Positions 26,602 through 35,034 of a stretch of 52,088 nucleotides of DNA are shown here, piece by piece. The notes below the pieces were generated by a model. That model saw nothing but the letters and a program-made list of their open reading frames with translations, was not told where the DNA came from and ran no database searches. Each line of letters opens with the position of its first letter. Within the stretch, counting starts at the first letter, position 1. Source of the stretch: Bacillota bacterium. GTDB lineage: Bacteria > Bacillota > Bacilli > Alicyclobacillales > SLC66. The stretch lies in assembly GCA_021805735.1 (NCBI GenBank), contig JAJZEE010000012.1, forward strand, positions 1 to 52,088, written 5' to 3'. The position numbers were made by a program, and so were the translations under genes.

Positions 26602-27252
26602 CTACCGTCTGCTCGCGCGAGCATTCAACCCAAAGAGTTGCAGGATAAACAAAAACAGGTTGACAAAATCAAGGTACAGAGAGAGCACCACGCCGGGAAC
26701 CTGTTCAGGCGTCACGCCATAACGAGTCAGACGATTGACATCGAACAGCATGAAGCCCACAAACAGGGCAATGCCCAGATACGTATAGCCAAACGAGATT
26801 CCGGTGGAAAACGGAATAAACAGACTCAGGAGCCCCATGCCAACCAGCACGATGATGCCGGCGAACAAAAATTGCCCTAACCAGCTAAAGTCAACGGACT
26901 TGCGCGAAGCGACAAACGACGTGATCGCAAACGTGCCGGCGGTGACCAGAAACGCTTCCTGCACCAGCCTGACGCCGATCATTTGCGTATACGCAGTTAG
27001 AATAGGCGTCAATGTCATCCCGGAAACGAGAGTGAAGCCCAGCACGAATGCCCAGCCCACGGCCTTCCTGCGACGTAGAAAAGTGGCTGCGAAAAACAGG
27101 ACCAACTCGCCGATAACGAGCGGCATGTAGAATGCAGGCGGAATGAACTGCCCTATATAAGTGCCGACGCCAGCTGACAGGAGCGTAGCGAAAAGGCCCA
27201 GAAACACGCGGCTCTTTAACGAGCGCCCTTCGATATCCGAGTAACCGTACAC
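26602..27252 (-). CDS. Bax inhibitor-1 family membrane protein (YetJ-like)
   Basis: A 216-aa protein with seven membrane helices. The two acidic residues that form the pH-sensitive latch of Bacillus YetJ are present in the last two helices (FMLFDVNRL and LYLDFVNLF), so a calcium-leak function is plausible. The GTG start follows AAGGAGGAA. The next gene, a GntR regulator, follows 9 bp downstream. Confidence 0.9.
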   Translation of the reverse strand: MYGYSDIEGRSLKSRVFLGLFATLLSAGVGTYIGQFIPPAFYMPLVIGELVLFFAATFLRRRKAVGWAFVLGFTLVSGMTLTPILTAYTQMIGVRLVQEAFLVTAGTFAITSFVASRKSVDFSWLGQFLFAGIIVLVGMGLLSLFIPFSTGISFGYTYLGIALFVGFMLFDVNRLTRYGVTPEQVPGVVLSLYLDFVNLFLFILQLFGLNARASRR

Positions 27253-27361
27253 GGTCAGTTCCTCCTTAAAACAGTGTGTCTCATGTCTATTTTACATCGT
27301 TTGCGGATGGCTGTCACGGTGTCCTCCCAAACGGCTCCTCATAAACGGTTATTTCGGATCG

Positions 27362-27667
27362 CTAACAGTTACTCGCCGCGACGCCGCCCGCCGATACGGA
27401 AAAACTGTCGTACTCCGGATCATAATCAATCTTGACTCTTTGTTGAACAAGAGCCGCCGTAAAGGGATCCAGAACAAATGAAACCCCATGCGTCTCAAAT
27501 TGTCTGTCCCGTTCTGCCCGCTCATCCAGAGCGAGTGAGAAGCGCACGCCCCCTCACCCAGGGGAAGCCGCAATGCGAACCGAAAGCGTCTCAGCCTGTT
27601 CTTCCCGCAAAATGTCCTTGATACGGCGCGCGCCATCTTCGCTGATCATAATCGCCGCCTGTGTCAT
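27362..27667 (-). CDS. HesB/IscA-like protein with an in-frame UGA at the conserved Cys position (candidate selenoprotein)
   Basis: From ATG 27667 (AAGGGGG 7 nt upstream) the frame reads 37 codons, meets TGA at 27556-27554, and continues 63 codons in the same frame to TAG. Both parts match the A-type Fe-S carrier fold: the first ends LSVRIAASPG, the second begins GGVRFSLALDE. Aligned to IscA (GCSGMAYVLEFVDE) the UGA falls exactly on the conserved cysteine. A HesB-like family with Sec or Cys here is known (TIGR01911, as I recall). With UGA read as Sec the product is 101 aa, family length. A 7-bp hairpin follows. The C-terminus keeps one Cys (SNC) and lacks CxC. The gene follows mutY by 18 bp. 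A nonsense mutation is the alternative. Confidence 0.6.
27517..27556 (-). promoter_or_regulatory. SECIS-like hairpin after the in-frame UGA
   Basis: After UGA (27556-27554) come 18 nt, then CTCGCTC (27535-27529), loop TGGAT (27528-27524) and GAGCGGG (27523-27517): 7 pairs with one G-U. The loop begins 25 nt after UGA and has G at its second base, within the loose rules described for bacterial SECIS elements. There is no bulged U as in E. coli fdhF. Confidence 0.45.
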
Positions 27668-27685
27668 CCTTTCGCCCCCTTCCTG

Positions 27686-28774
27686 TTACTGAGTCAGATG
27701 TTCCATAAATATTTTATTAAACACCTGTCCGAAAGTGCGCGTCGTTCTTTCCTGACGATCCACCCAACGGTACGGTTCCCCGCATGGGGATCGCGCGTCG
27801 ACTTTCACATAGTACACCGACATAATCCACCTTCGATGTGAAAATGTATGCGTGTACTCCCCCAAGCAGCGCATTCCTTCCGGACGCCAAATGCCAAGAG
27901 CATCCACGCACGACAACGCGTGAGAATGATCGCCCGGCCCGGCCGTCGGCTCTGCATCGCCACAGTCGGTCTCAAGCTTAGCCCAGTTGGGGAGTTCCCA
28001 CAAGCCGGCGAGCAACCCTGCAGCTGGGCGCCTACGCACGAGAATCGATCCATCCGCTGCTTGAGCCAGCACCGTCGTGAGGTATACCTCTTCAGGCGCT
28101 CTTTTCCGGGTTCTGACCGGCAATGAGGTCTGCAATCCACGTTGTCTGGCTGCGCAACTATGTGCTACGGGACACTCATCGCACCGGGGAGTCTTTGGTA
28201 TACACACCAAAGCGCCAAGCTCCATTAATGCCTGATTGAACGCCGATGGCCGATCAGCAGGGAGCAGTTCGGACACGATGCCGACTACTGATTTTCTCGT
28301 CGTTTGTGACATGATATCATCAGGAATCGCGAACAACCTTGCGATTACCCGCAAAACATTGCCATCGACGGCGGGAAGACGCTGATTGTAGGCGATAGAG
28401 AGGACTGCGCCGGCGGTATACTCCCCAACACCCGGAAGAGAGCGAAAGTCGTCATAAGACGAAGGGACGGCTCCTCCATACCGTTCGCATACTTCACGCG
28501 CGGCGCTGTGAAGATGCCTTGCTCGCGAGTAGTAGCCAAGCCCCTCCCACAATTTGTCGACTTCATCTCCATCCGCTTGGGCCAGGGCATATACCGTTGG
28601 AAAACGACCGATGAACCGATCGAAGTAAGGAATGACCGCCTCAACACGCGTCTGCTGCAGCATGACTTCGGACACCCAGATTTTATACGGATCACTGTCG
28701 CATCGCCAGGGGAGATTCCTGCGAACTGCGTCGTACCAGAATACAAGATCCTCAGTGATGCCGCCTGCCTTCAT
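27686..28774 (-). CDS. mutY: A/G-specific adenine DNA glycosylase MutY
   Basis: Removes adenine mispaired with 8-oxoguanine. 362 aa: catalytic E36 (VSEVMLQQTRV), HhH motif LPGVGEYTAGAV, catalytic D137 (AVDGNV), [4Fe-4S] ligands C191-x6-C198-x2-C201-x5-C207, and a C-terminal NUDIX-like 8-oxoG-recognition domain (LLAGLWELPN, GEYTHTFSHRRW). The HesB-type gene follows 18 bp downstream, likely co-transcribed; an Fe-S assembly factor beside an Fe-S enzyme makes sense. Confidence 0.96.
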   Translation of the reverse strand: MKAGGITEDLVFWYDAVRRNLPWRCDSDPYKIWVSEVMLQQTRVEAVIPYFDRFIGRFPTVYALAQADGDEVDKLWEGLGYYSRARHLHSAAREVCERYGGAVPSSYDDFRSLPGVGEYTAGAVLSIAYNQRLPAVDGNVLRVIARLFAIPDDIMSQTTRKSVVGIVSELLPADRPSAFNQALMELGALVCIPKTPRCDECPVAHSCAARQRGLQTSLPVRTRKRAPEEVYLTTVLAQAADGSILVRRRPAAGLLAGLWELPNWAKLETDCGDAEPTAGPGDHSHALSCVDALGIWRPEGMRCLGEYTHTFSHRRWIMSVYYVKVDARSPCGEPYRWVDRQERTTRTFGQVFNKIFMEHLTQ

Positions 28775-28810
28775 AAAAGTATCCCCTTGCCGCGCCGTCG
28801 CATCACATGT

Positions 28811-29926
28811 TCAGATTAGATGTTCCGGATTGAGAGCAAGCAGCTCAGGAACCACGAACCTGCCATCTTTTCGGATCAGCCGATCATCGAACCAGATTTC
28901 GCCGCCGCCATAGTCCGGGCGTTGAATGGAAACCAGATCCCAGTGAATCGCGGAATGGTTGCCGTTATATGCCTCATCGTAGCAATTTCCTGGTGTAAAG
29001 TGGAAACTTCCGTCGATCTTTTCATCAAAGAGAATGTCCTTCATAGGTTCTTTAATATACGGATTGAGTCCTAAGCTGAACTCACCCACGTACCGCGCGC
29101 CCTCGTCGGTATCAAACACTTTGGCGATGCGGCCATTATCGTTAGCCTCCGCCTTGACAATACGACCTTTGTCAAACGTGAGTCGGATATTCTCGAACAC
29201 GTAGCCACGATAGGGAGATGGCGTATTGAACTGAATGACACCCCTGACCGAGTCGCGAACGGGCGCGGTGAAGACTTCCCCATCAGGAATATTGCGTTCG
29301 CCAGCGCAAATGATCGCCGGGATTCCTTTGATGCTAAATGTCAGATCGGTTCCGGGTCCTTTGACGCGCACCACATCCGTGGCTTCCATCAGAGATTTCA
29401 GCGCCTTCATGGCGTTGCCCATACGGACATAATCGAGAGTACACACGCGATAGTAAAAATCTTCAAATGCTTCAGTGCTCATATTCGCCAACTGAGCCAT
29501 CGAATCGTTCGGATAGCGAAGCACGCACCAACGTGTTCCCTTGACCCTTGCTTCGCTATGAACAGGCGTGTTGTACCTTGCGTCGAACAGCGCCAGCCGA
29601 TCACTCGGCACATCCGCGTATTCACTGATGTTGTCACTGCCCCGCAATCCCACATAACAATCCATCTGTTCCATCAAGGTCCGATCAATACCTGCCGCCA
29701 CATCCAATTGCTCTGCCGTGATGTCTCTTAGCCATGAACGCCATACATGCTGATCCCTGATGTGTACAAAGGGCAGTGCGCCTGCCTCATACGCGGCCTC
29801 GACGATCTCCCGTCCGAGATCGCCTGAGGAACCGAATATCTCAATCAGGATTTTGTCCCCGTCTTTGGCGGCGCAAGCGTACTGAACGATGGTGCGGGCC
29901 AGTTGTTGGGCCCTGTGATCACGCAC
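28811..29926 (-). CDS. M29-family metalloaminopeptidase
   Basis: A 371-aa leucine-type aminopeptidase of family M29 (AmpS/PepS-like), which removes N-terminal residues from peptides in the cytoplasm using two metal ions. Ligand motifs: PDGEVFTAPVRDSVRG (Glu), RYVGEFSLGLNP (Glu), DGSFHFTPG (His), NHSAIHWDLV (His, Asp). The GTG at 29926 follows AAGGGGGAA; the much longer open frame upstream crosses the intergenic region and the divergent small gene and is not coding. It lies 36 bp upstream of mutY. Confidence 0.92.
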   Translation of the reverse strand: MRDHRAQQLARTIVQYACAAKDGDKILIEIFGSSGDLGREIVEAAYEAGALPFVHIRDQHVWRSWLRDITAEQLDVAAGIDRTLMEQMDCYVGLRGSDNISEYADVPSDRLALFDARYNTPVHSEARVKGTRWCVLRYPNDSMAQLANMSTEAFEDFYYRVCTLDYVRMGNAMKALKSLMEATDVVRVKGPGTDLTFSIKGIPAIICAGERNIPDGEVFTAPVRDSVRGVIQFNTPSPYRGYVFENIRLTFDKGRIVKAEANDNGRIAKVFDTDEGARYVGEFSLGLNPYIKEPMKDILFDEKIDGSFHFTPGNCYDEAYNGNHSAIHWDLVSIQRPDYGGGEIWFDDRLIRKDGRFVVPELLALNPEHLI

Positions 29927-30002
29927 TCTGCAATTCCCCCTTAAAGAGCAGTCATGTTCCATAAGACCAGTGTACCATATCGCGTATGCGCTGGAACAAT
30001 AA

Positions 30003-30066
30003 GCCCCCGGTTGCGGACGCATGCGAGCCGGACATGGGCGCATGCTATAACCGGGGGTGATGAGAC
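30003..30066 (+). promoter_or_regulatory. Leader hairpin whose 3' arm holds a ribosome binding site
   Basis: CCCCCGGTT (30004-30012) pairs with AACCGGGGG (30049-30057), 9 perfect pairs, with GCATGC elements inside that can pair again. The GGGGG of the 3' arm is the ribosome site of the small gene at 30068, so folding would block its translation. Confidence 0.5.
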
Positions 30067-30067
30067 C

Positions 30068-30256
30068 ATGTGGGAGTTGATGCAAAACGTCACGCGTGGT
30101 TTTGGGAAACCGGACCGCAGACAATCGGCGATGGGTGCATTGCCAGCCCTGCTTCTTGGGGCAGGAGTGGGCATCGCAACATGGGAGATCGTCCGGCGAA
30201 GAACAGGACCAGTTTCTGAGTACCTGCCCGTTCCTGGACCTTCCCGCACTGAGTAG
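30068..30256 (+). CDS. Small single-helix membrane protein, function unknown
   Basis: A 62-aa protein starting MWELMQNVTRG. It has a basic stretch (KPDRRQ), one hydrophobic helix (about residues 21-39, ALPALLLGAGVGIATWEIV), then RRR and a Pro-rich tail. ATG 30068 follows GGGGGTGATG, which lies in a stable leader hairpin, and an intrinsic terminator follows 5 bp after the stop. This makes a self-contained transcription unit between the divergent aminopeptidase and the GntR gene. Size and pattern resemble short Bacillales membrane proteins of the DUF3918 kind, but I cannot confirm that. Confidence 0.65.
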   Translation: MWELMQNVTRGFGKPDRRQSAMGALPALLLGAGVGIATWEIVRRRTGPVSEYLPVPGPSRTE

Positions 30257-30261
30257 CAACT

Positions 30262-30283
30262 GAGACCCGCTAACGCGGGTCTC
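30262..30283 (+). terminator. Intrinsic terminator
   Basis: GAGACCCGC-TAAC-GCGGGTCTC: 9 perfect pairs with a 4-nt loop, followed by TTAAATATTT. It ends the transcription unit of the small gene at 30068. Confidence 0.85.
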
Positions 30284-30396
30284 TTAAATATTTCACAAAT
30301 TCGACAAGTGACGCGAATCAACGTTCGAGTACAATAGAAGCAAACATCATAACAATGTAACGTCGTAACCACCCTGAATGCCACGGAGGCGAGATC

Positions 30397-31125
30397 ATGA
30401 CAATGGCACGGGTCGGTTTTCCGCTTTATCTGCAGTTGAAGTCATGGCTGCTCGAAAAGATCGAGTCCAATGAATGGCCTGAAGGCACCATGATTCCAAC
30501 GGAACAGGAACTCATGACAGCCCACGGTGTCTCGCGAACCACAGTACGACAGGCAGTTCTCGATCTTGTAGCTTCTGGTGACCTTATCAGGCGTCAGGGT
30601 CGGGGCACATTTGTAGCCAGACCGGAGCACTTGCTGTCTTCCTCGCCCTTGTATGGGTTCAAGGAAGAATTGGATTTTTTGGGGCGCCCGGTCTGTCTGC
30701 TTGATTTGACAATCGGGATAGTGGCGGCTGACATCGCCGCCGCAACCCACCTCCGCATCCCAGTCTCGACGGCCGTCCTGAAAGTAGCCCGCACGGTGGG
30801 AGAACACGATGAACCGATTTTCTTTGACGAGAGTTATCTGCCTCAGACCATGCACCAGCTTTTGTCTGAGGACCGTCTGAGACACTCGTCGATCTATTCG
30901 GTCCTTGAAAGTGAAGGAGTGACCATCGCGTCTGGGGAACAAGTTCTTCGGGCGGAGATGGCGACGTCGGATATTGCGCACAAACTCGGATGTTCAGTCG
31001 GCAGCCCCATCATCCAGATTACGCGCACGACCAAGGATCGCAGCGGCCGCCCTGTCGAGTACTCCGTGGCGAATTACCGCGGGGACGCTTACGAATATAG
31101 AGTGCGATTGACCAGAAAGCCGTAA
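30397..31125 (+). CDS. GntR/HutC-family regulator (UTRA domain)
   Basis: The protein has 242 aa. A GntR winged helix (PEGTMIPTEQELMTAHGVSR, TTVRQAVLDLVASGDLIRRQ) is followed by a UTRA effector domain (residues 90-235) with the typical DESYLP and RTTKDRSGRPVEYS blocks. These regulators usually sense sugars, amino acids or their phosphates. The MFS exporter gene lies 70 bp downstream on the same strand and may be its target. Confidence 0.92.
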   Translation: MTMARVGFPLYLQLKSWLLEKIESNEWPEGTMIPTEQELMTAHGVSRTTVRQAVLDLVASGDLIRRQGRGTFVARPEHLLSSSPLYGFKEELDFLGRPVCLLDLTIGIVAADIAAATHLRIPVSTAVLKVARTVGEHDEPIFFDESYLPQTMHQLLSEDRLRHSSIYSVLESEGVTIASGEQVLRAEMATSDIAHKLGCSVGSPIIQITRTTKDRSGRPVEYSVANYRGDAYEYRVRLTRKP

Positions 31126-31156
31126 GTCCGGTCCATAAAAACATTCCAAACTCGTT

Positions 31157-31195
31157 AAAGGGGGGATCCCAAGCGGATAAGCTTGGGCCAACACA
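31157..31195 (+). promoter_or_regulatory. Ribosome site separated from its start codon by a hairpin
   Basis: AAAGGGGGGAT (31157-31167) is the only good ribosome site before ATG 31196, but it is 28 nt away. Between them CCCAAGC (31168-31174) pairs with GCTTGGG (31181-31187). Folding this 7-bp hairpin leaves only 8 nt between site and start, a normal distance. Confidence 0.5.
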
Positions 31196-32689
31196 ATGAA
31201 TGAACTGTTCAGTGCGCAACGACATGTGATGCCTTTGTCATTTTTCACAGAAAAACGCAATTATCACTGGTTTGTGGTGGCGACGGTGTGCATGGGCGCG
31301 TTTATGGCGGCGCTTGATGGAAGCATCATCACAGTGGCGCTTCCCACCATCGATCAGCAGTTTAATGTAAACGTGAGTGCCAGTGCCTGGGTCGCGCTCG
31401 CCTATTTATTGACCCTCACCGCGCTGCTCGCGATGTTTGGCCGAATCGCCGATATCGTAGGTCGAAGACCCCTATATACAATCGGGTTTACCGTGTTTAT
31501 CGTTGGTTCGGCGCTCTGCGGCGCGTCCCCCACTCTTGGATTCCTGATTGCGGCGCGGGTTCTGCAAGGCATCGGCGCCACCATGCTGCAAGCCAACAGT
31601 GTGGCCATCGTCACCGCGGCCGTTCCGGAACGAGTGCGTGGAAAGGCAATCGGAATTCAGGGTTCTGCCCTGGCAGTGGGCTTGTCTCTGGGCCCGGCCA
31701 TCGGAGGGCTGCTTATTGGACTTTTCGGCTGGCGTTCCATTTTTTATGTCAATGTGCCGGTCGGCATTATCGGAACCACGCTTGCTTCCATGATCCTTCC
31801 CCGGGACAAAGAACTGAAAGCAAACACAGCAGAACTGTGGAGCAAATTCGACTTTGTGGGAGCAGTCATTATGGCTGTCAGTCTGGTGCTGTTGCTGCTC
31901 GGACTGAATCAGGGAAATGATCAGGGGTGGGGATCGCCCTTGATCATTGGGTATTTTGCGGTTGGCATTGCGCTGGCATTCCTGTTCGTCTATCAGGAAA
32001 AACGCCATCCCTCGCCTCTGATTGACTTGAGTCTGTTCAGGATTCCCCAACTTACATGGGGCAACATCACTGGTTCGCTGTCTTATGGAGTTATGTATGG
32101 CGTGCTGTATGTCATTCCCTATTTCTTTGAACTCGTTCTCAAGAAGCCATCGTCGCAATCGGGTATCCTGACGACTCCCCTGCCCATCGGAATGATGTTG
32201 CTAACGCCAATAGCGGGAACCATCGCCGACAGACTGGGGTCCAAAATCCCTACTGTCGCCGGAATGGCCATTGCTACCGTGGGCACGGTGCTGCTTGCCT
32301 TTATTAATGATCAGACAGGGCTCCCGTACATTATCGTCGCGTTATTTTTTGTCGGTGTAGGAATGGGCGTGTTCACTCCTCCCAATAACAGTTCAGTGAT
32401 GGGCAGTACACCCCGCAACCGATTGGGAGTATCTTCAGGCATGTTAAATATGGCCCGGTCATTGGGGCAGAGTGTGGGCATCGCCTATGCATTTGCCATT
32501 TTCCAGGGCGTCATTCTGATCTATCATTTTACGCCTCATAACGCCCCTCCCATGCCGCTTGTCACTGGTTTTCGCTGGACGTTCATCGGAGTGACGCTGT
32601 TTGGAGTCGTTGCTTTGCTCATATCCCTGTTTCGCGGCAATGTAGAAAAGGTCAAACTGCCTGACGAAATGAATGTGATTGAAGTATGA
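31196..32689 (+). CDS. MFS drug exporter of the DHA2 (EmrB/QacA) family
   Basis: The protein has 497 aa with 14 hydrophobic helices. Family motifs: LDGSIITVALPTI in helix 1, FGRIADIVGRRP (motif A), RVLQGIGATMLQANS (motif B) and ALAVGLSLGPAIGGLL (motif C), all typical of proton-driven multidrug exporters in the cytoplasmic membrane. A hairpin separates ribosome site and ATG; the internal ATG at 31229 lacks a site. The upstream GntR/HutC gene may regulate it. The substrate cannot be told from sequence. Confidence 0.92.
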   Translation: MNELFSAQRHVMPLSFFTEKRNYHWFVVATVCMGAFMAALDGSIITVALPTIDQQFNVNVSASAWVALAYLLTLTALLAMFGRIADIVGRRPLYTIGFTVFIVGSALCGASPTLGFLIAARVLQGIGATMLQANSVAIVTAAVPERVRGKAIGIQGSALAVGLSLGPAIGGLLIGLFGWRSIFYVNVPVGIIGTTLASMILPRDKELKANTAELWSKFDFVGAVIMAVSLVLLLLGLNQGNDQGWGSPLIIGYFAVGIALAFLFVYQEKRHPSPLIDLSLFRIPQLTWGNITGSLSYGVMYGVLYVIPYFFELVLKKPSSQSGILTTPLPIGMMLLTPIAGTIADRLGSKIPTVAGMAIATVGTVLLAFINDQTGLPYIIVALFFVGVGMGVFTPPNNSSVMGSTPRNRLGVSSGMLNMARSLGQSVGIAYAFAIFQGVILIYHFTPHNAPPMPLVTGFRWTFIGVTLFGVVALLISLFRGNVEKVKLPDEMNVIEV

Positions 32690-32718
32690 ACGATCTGAGC
32701 CTGTGAGGAGGAACCGGC

Positions 32719-33642
32719 ATGGCCAAGACCAGTTCAGACCGCGACCCGGACAAGGCTCCATGGAAAAAAACGGCGTCGCAGCTTGTTCTGTTGATCATTG
32801 TGGGTGTTCTCATCACTATCCTGGTAGGGCCTGAGGCGGGTCTGCTCAAAGATGTGCCGCTCGGATTTGTGCAGATCTTCCGGTTGGCCCTCGTGCTGAC
32901 AATCGGAATTGTCGTGTCAAAGGTTTTGGAACGGCATGTCTTTCGCCTGTCGGTCGACAGGCTCGGCGCTCAGTCGGCAACAACCGTTCGTTATGCCACT
33001 CGATTGATTCTCTACGTGACCATTGCCCTTGCCGCATTGGGCGCCGTGGGTGTTGGTCTTTCCAGCGTTGTCTTTGGCGGCGCGTTTCTGACCGTCATTG
33101 TGGGGTTGGCGGGACAGACGATGTTTTCGAATCTGATCGCCGGAATATGGATCGTAATCTTCCATCCATTTCGCGTAGGCGATTCGATTTCCTTTATCAC
33201 GTGGCAGTACCCGATTCTGATGCCAAGTTTCCCACACGAAGCCATGCGCCCCATATATTCTGGACGCGTAAAGGACATCAACCTCATGTATACGTTACTT
33301 GAAACAGTCGAAGAATACCCTCAGGTAATCCCGAACGGCATTCTCGTACAGGCCATCATCGAAAACCGGTCAAAGCCAGATTCGCATCTGTTGCGCGTGC
33401 GCTTTGACGTGTCTTTCGACTATGATCCGAGCGCCCTGGTTGAACGTCTTGAAGCGCTCCTTGCGCGGGAGTTCCCGGATCAAGGCGCGTCCGGTCCAAA
33501 AATCATGGTGGCAGACCTCTATCCCACCGCCTATTCGATCGTTGTCATCCTGCAGGTGTTTGGCCGGGACGACGACGCGCGTCACCGCGTACTGACACAG
33601 GCAGCAAAGACAATGCGGGAGCTGCGCCCTCCGAACGCCTGA
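32719..33642 (+). CDS. MscS-family mechanosensitive channel
   Basis: The protein has 307 aa. Three to four membrane helices in the first 135 residues; the pore helix region GGAFLTVIVGLAGQTMFSN and the beta-domain entry IVIFHPFRVGDSI are typical of MscS. The beta domain holds an insert (WQYPILMPSFPHEAMRPIYS) not usual in short MscS proteins. It should act as a pressure-relief channel. AGGAGG 7-8 nt before ATG. It lies 29 bp after the MFS gene, possibly co-transcribed. Confidence 0.88.
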   Translation: MAKTSSDRDPDKAPWKKTASQLVLLIIVGVLITILVGPEAGLLKDVPLGFVQIFRLALVLTIGIVVSKVLERHVFRLSVDRLGAQSATTVRYATRLILYVTIALAALGAVGVGLSSVVFGGAFLTVIVGLAGQTMFSNLIAGIWIVIFHPFRVGDSISFITWQYPILMPSFPHEAMRPIYSGRVKDINLMYTLLETVEEYPQVIPNGILVQAIIENRSKPDSHLLRVRFDVSFDYDPSALVERLEALLAREFPDQGASGPKIMVADLYPTAYSIVVILQVFGRDDDARHRVLTQAAKTMRELRPPNA

Positions 33643-33735
33643 TATCCCCCGCCCCGCCCTCCATCATGCCCCCTGTCCCGAAAAATCGACCGTCTCTGCC
33701 CACCGGAATCGTATGCTGAGGCGGTCGATGATTCT

Positions 33736-33765
33736 TTGACAGCATGTAGAAGAATACGGTAGAAT
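33736..33765 (+). promoter_or_regulatory. Sigma-A-type promoter for the phospholipase-D-type gene
   Basis: TTGACA (33736-33741), 18-nt spacer, TAGAAT (33760-33765): a consensus -35 and a five-of-six -10. The -10 ends 37 nt before the start at 33803. Confidence 0.75.
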
Positions 33766-33802
33766 AGTGTAGTTCAGGATTGCGTTAAGGAGCGATGACA
33801 AC

Positions 33803-35029
33803 GTGTCACTCACTGCGCGCCTCGAAGACGGCTTTTTTATAGCTGTGGCCATCATATTGACCCTACAGATCATCGTCATTGCAAGTTCGGCCGTCAGCAC
33901 ACGGTTTCGCCGACGTCGAACCAGTGTTAGCCTGGGACATCTGCGTCTTCCGGAAATAACCATCGGGCACAGTCGCGTGAGAGTCTATACATATGGAGTC
34001 AGCCTATATGAATCGATGCTCACCGATATTCGTGCGGCCCATGATTCGATTTGCATTGAATCATTCATATGGAAGAGTGACACAATCGGTTCCGAGATTA
34101 AGGAAGCCATCCTCCGCAAGGCCCAGGAAGGCGTTAAAGTTTACGCCATCTTCGATGACTTCGCGAATCTTGTGGTGCCGCGACAATTCAAAAAATTCCC
34201 GTCGACTGTCCACCTGCTTCGCTACAAGGCGTGGACGCGTCTCTGGGATATCTTTGATCCGCGCAACCTGGCCCGCGACCATCGTAAACTCTTGGTGATC
34301 GACGAAAAAATCGGCTACAGCGGCGGTTATAACATCGGTGACCTGTATGGGGCAAAGTGGCGGGATACGCATGTACGCATCGAAGGAGAAGCGGCCAGAA
34401 ATCTATATTCATCATTTGTTGAATTTTGGAATGAGCATGCGCCCGAGAGCCGGCAACCGCTCAAATCGTCGGCGTCTCTTCTTCCGTATATGAGAATGTA
34501 CTCCAATGATCCAAAGCGGCTTATGTTCCCTATCCGCTCCATGTACATAGAGGCAATCGACCTGGCAAAAGAACGGGTGCTCCTCACCACCCCGTACTTT
34601 ATCCCGGATCGCTACGTACTGAGTTCATTGGTGCGCGCTGCCCGTCGTGGAGTAGATGTGCGCCTTATGGTGCCGGAAGAATCCAATCATCTACTTGCTG
34701 ACTGGCTGGCGCGCACCTACTTCACCGATTGTCTGCGGCAGGGAATTCGCGTCTTTTTGTATCAGGCCGCCATGATTCACGCAAAAACGGCGACGATCGA
34801 CGGCGCCTGGACCACTGTCGGCACGGCTAACCTGGATCGCCTGAGTTTGGTCGGCAACTACGAGCTCAATATGGAATTTATCCATCCAGTCCTGGCAAAA
34901 CAGATGGAGCAGGTTTTTACGGACGATCTGCAGCACTGTCGCGAACTGCATCTGGACGAGTGGCTGCGTCGGCCGCTGGCGCAAAAACTGGGAGAGCTTG
35001 TACTGTCGCCCCTGTGGCCATTTCTATAA
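33803..35029 (+). CDS. Phospholipase D-type protein, probable cardiolipin synthase
   Basis: The protein has 408 aa. One N-terminal membrane helix (residues 10-30) and two HKD motifs: RDHRKLLVID and MIHAKTATIDGAWTTVGTAN, each followed by the usual NLD/GGYNIGD-type block. The two-motif layout and single anchor match bacterial cardiolipin synthase-like enzymes that join phosphatidyl groups at the membrane. GTG start with AAGGAG 11 nt upstream and a good promoter at 33736. Other PLD-type phospholipid enzymes are possible. Confidence 0.85.
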   Translation: MSLTARLEDGFFIAVAIILTLQIIVIASSAVSTRFRRRRTSVSLGHLRLPEITIGHSRVRVYTYGVSLYESMLTDIRAAHDSICIESFIWKSDTIGSEIKEAILRKAQEGVKVYAIFDDFANLVVPRQFKKFPSTVHLLRYKAWTRLWDIFDPRNLARDHRKLLVIDEKIGYSGGYNIGDLYGAKWRDTHVRIEGEAARNLYSSFVEFWNEHAPESRQPLKSSASLLPYMRMYSNDPKRLMFPIRSMYIEAIDLAKERVLLTTPYFIPDRYVLSSLVRAARRGVDVRLMVPEESNHLLADWLARTYFTDCLRQGIRVFLYQAAMIHAKTATIDGAWTTVGTANLDRLSLVGNYELNMEFIHPVLAKQMEQVFTDDLQHCRELHLDEWLRRPLAQKLGELVLSPLWPFL

Positions 35030-35034
35030 GACGC

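Noticed and set aside
27349-27636. 95-codon minus-strand frame that bypasses the UGA in the HesB-type gene
   Set aside because: It is in a different frame, Arg/Leu-rich, and lacks the HesB pattern, which continues in the original frame on both sides of the UGA. A frameshift explanation is therefore not needed.
29927-30259. 111-codon N-terminal extension of the aminopeptidase
   Set aside because: It runs antisense through the small gene and its terminator, has no similarity to M29 enzymes, and a good GTG with ribosome site exists at 29926.
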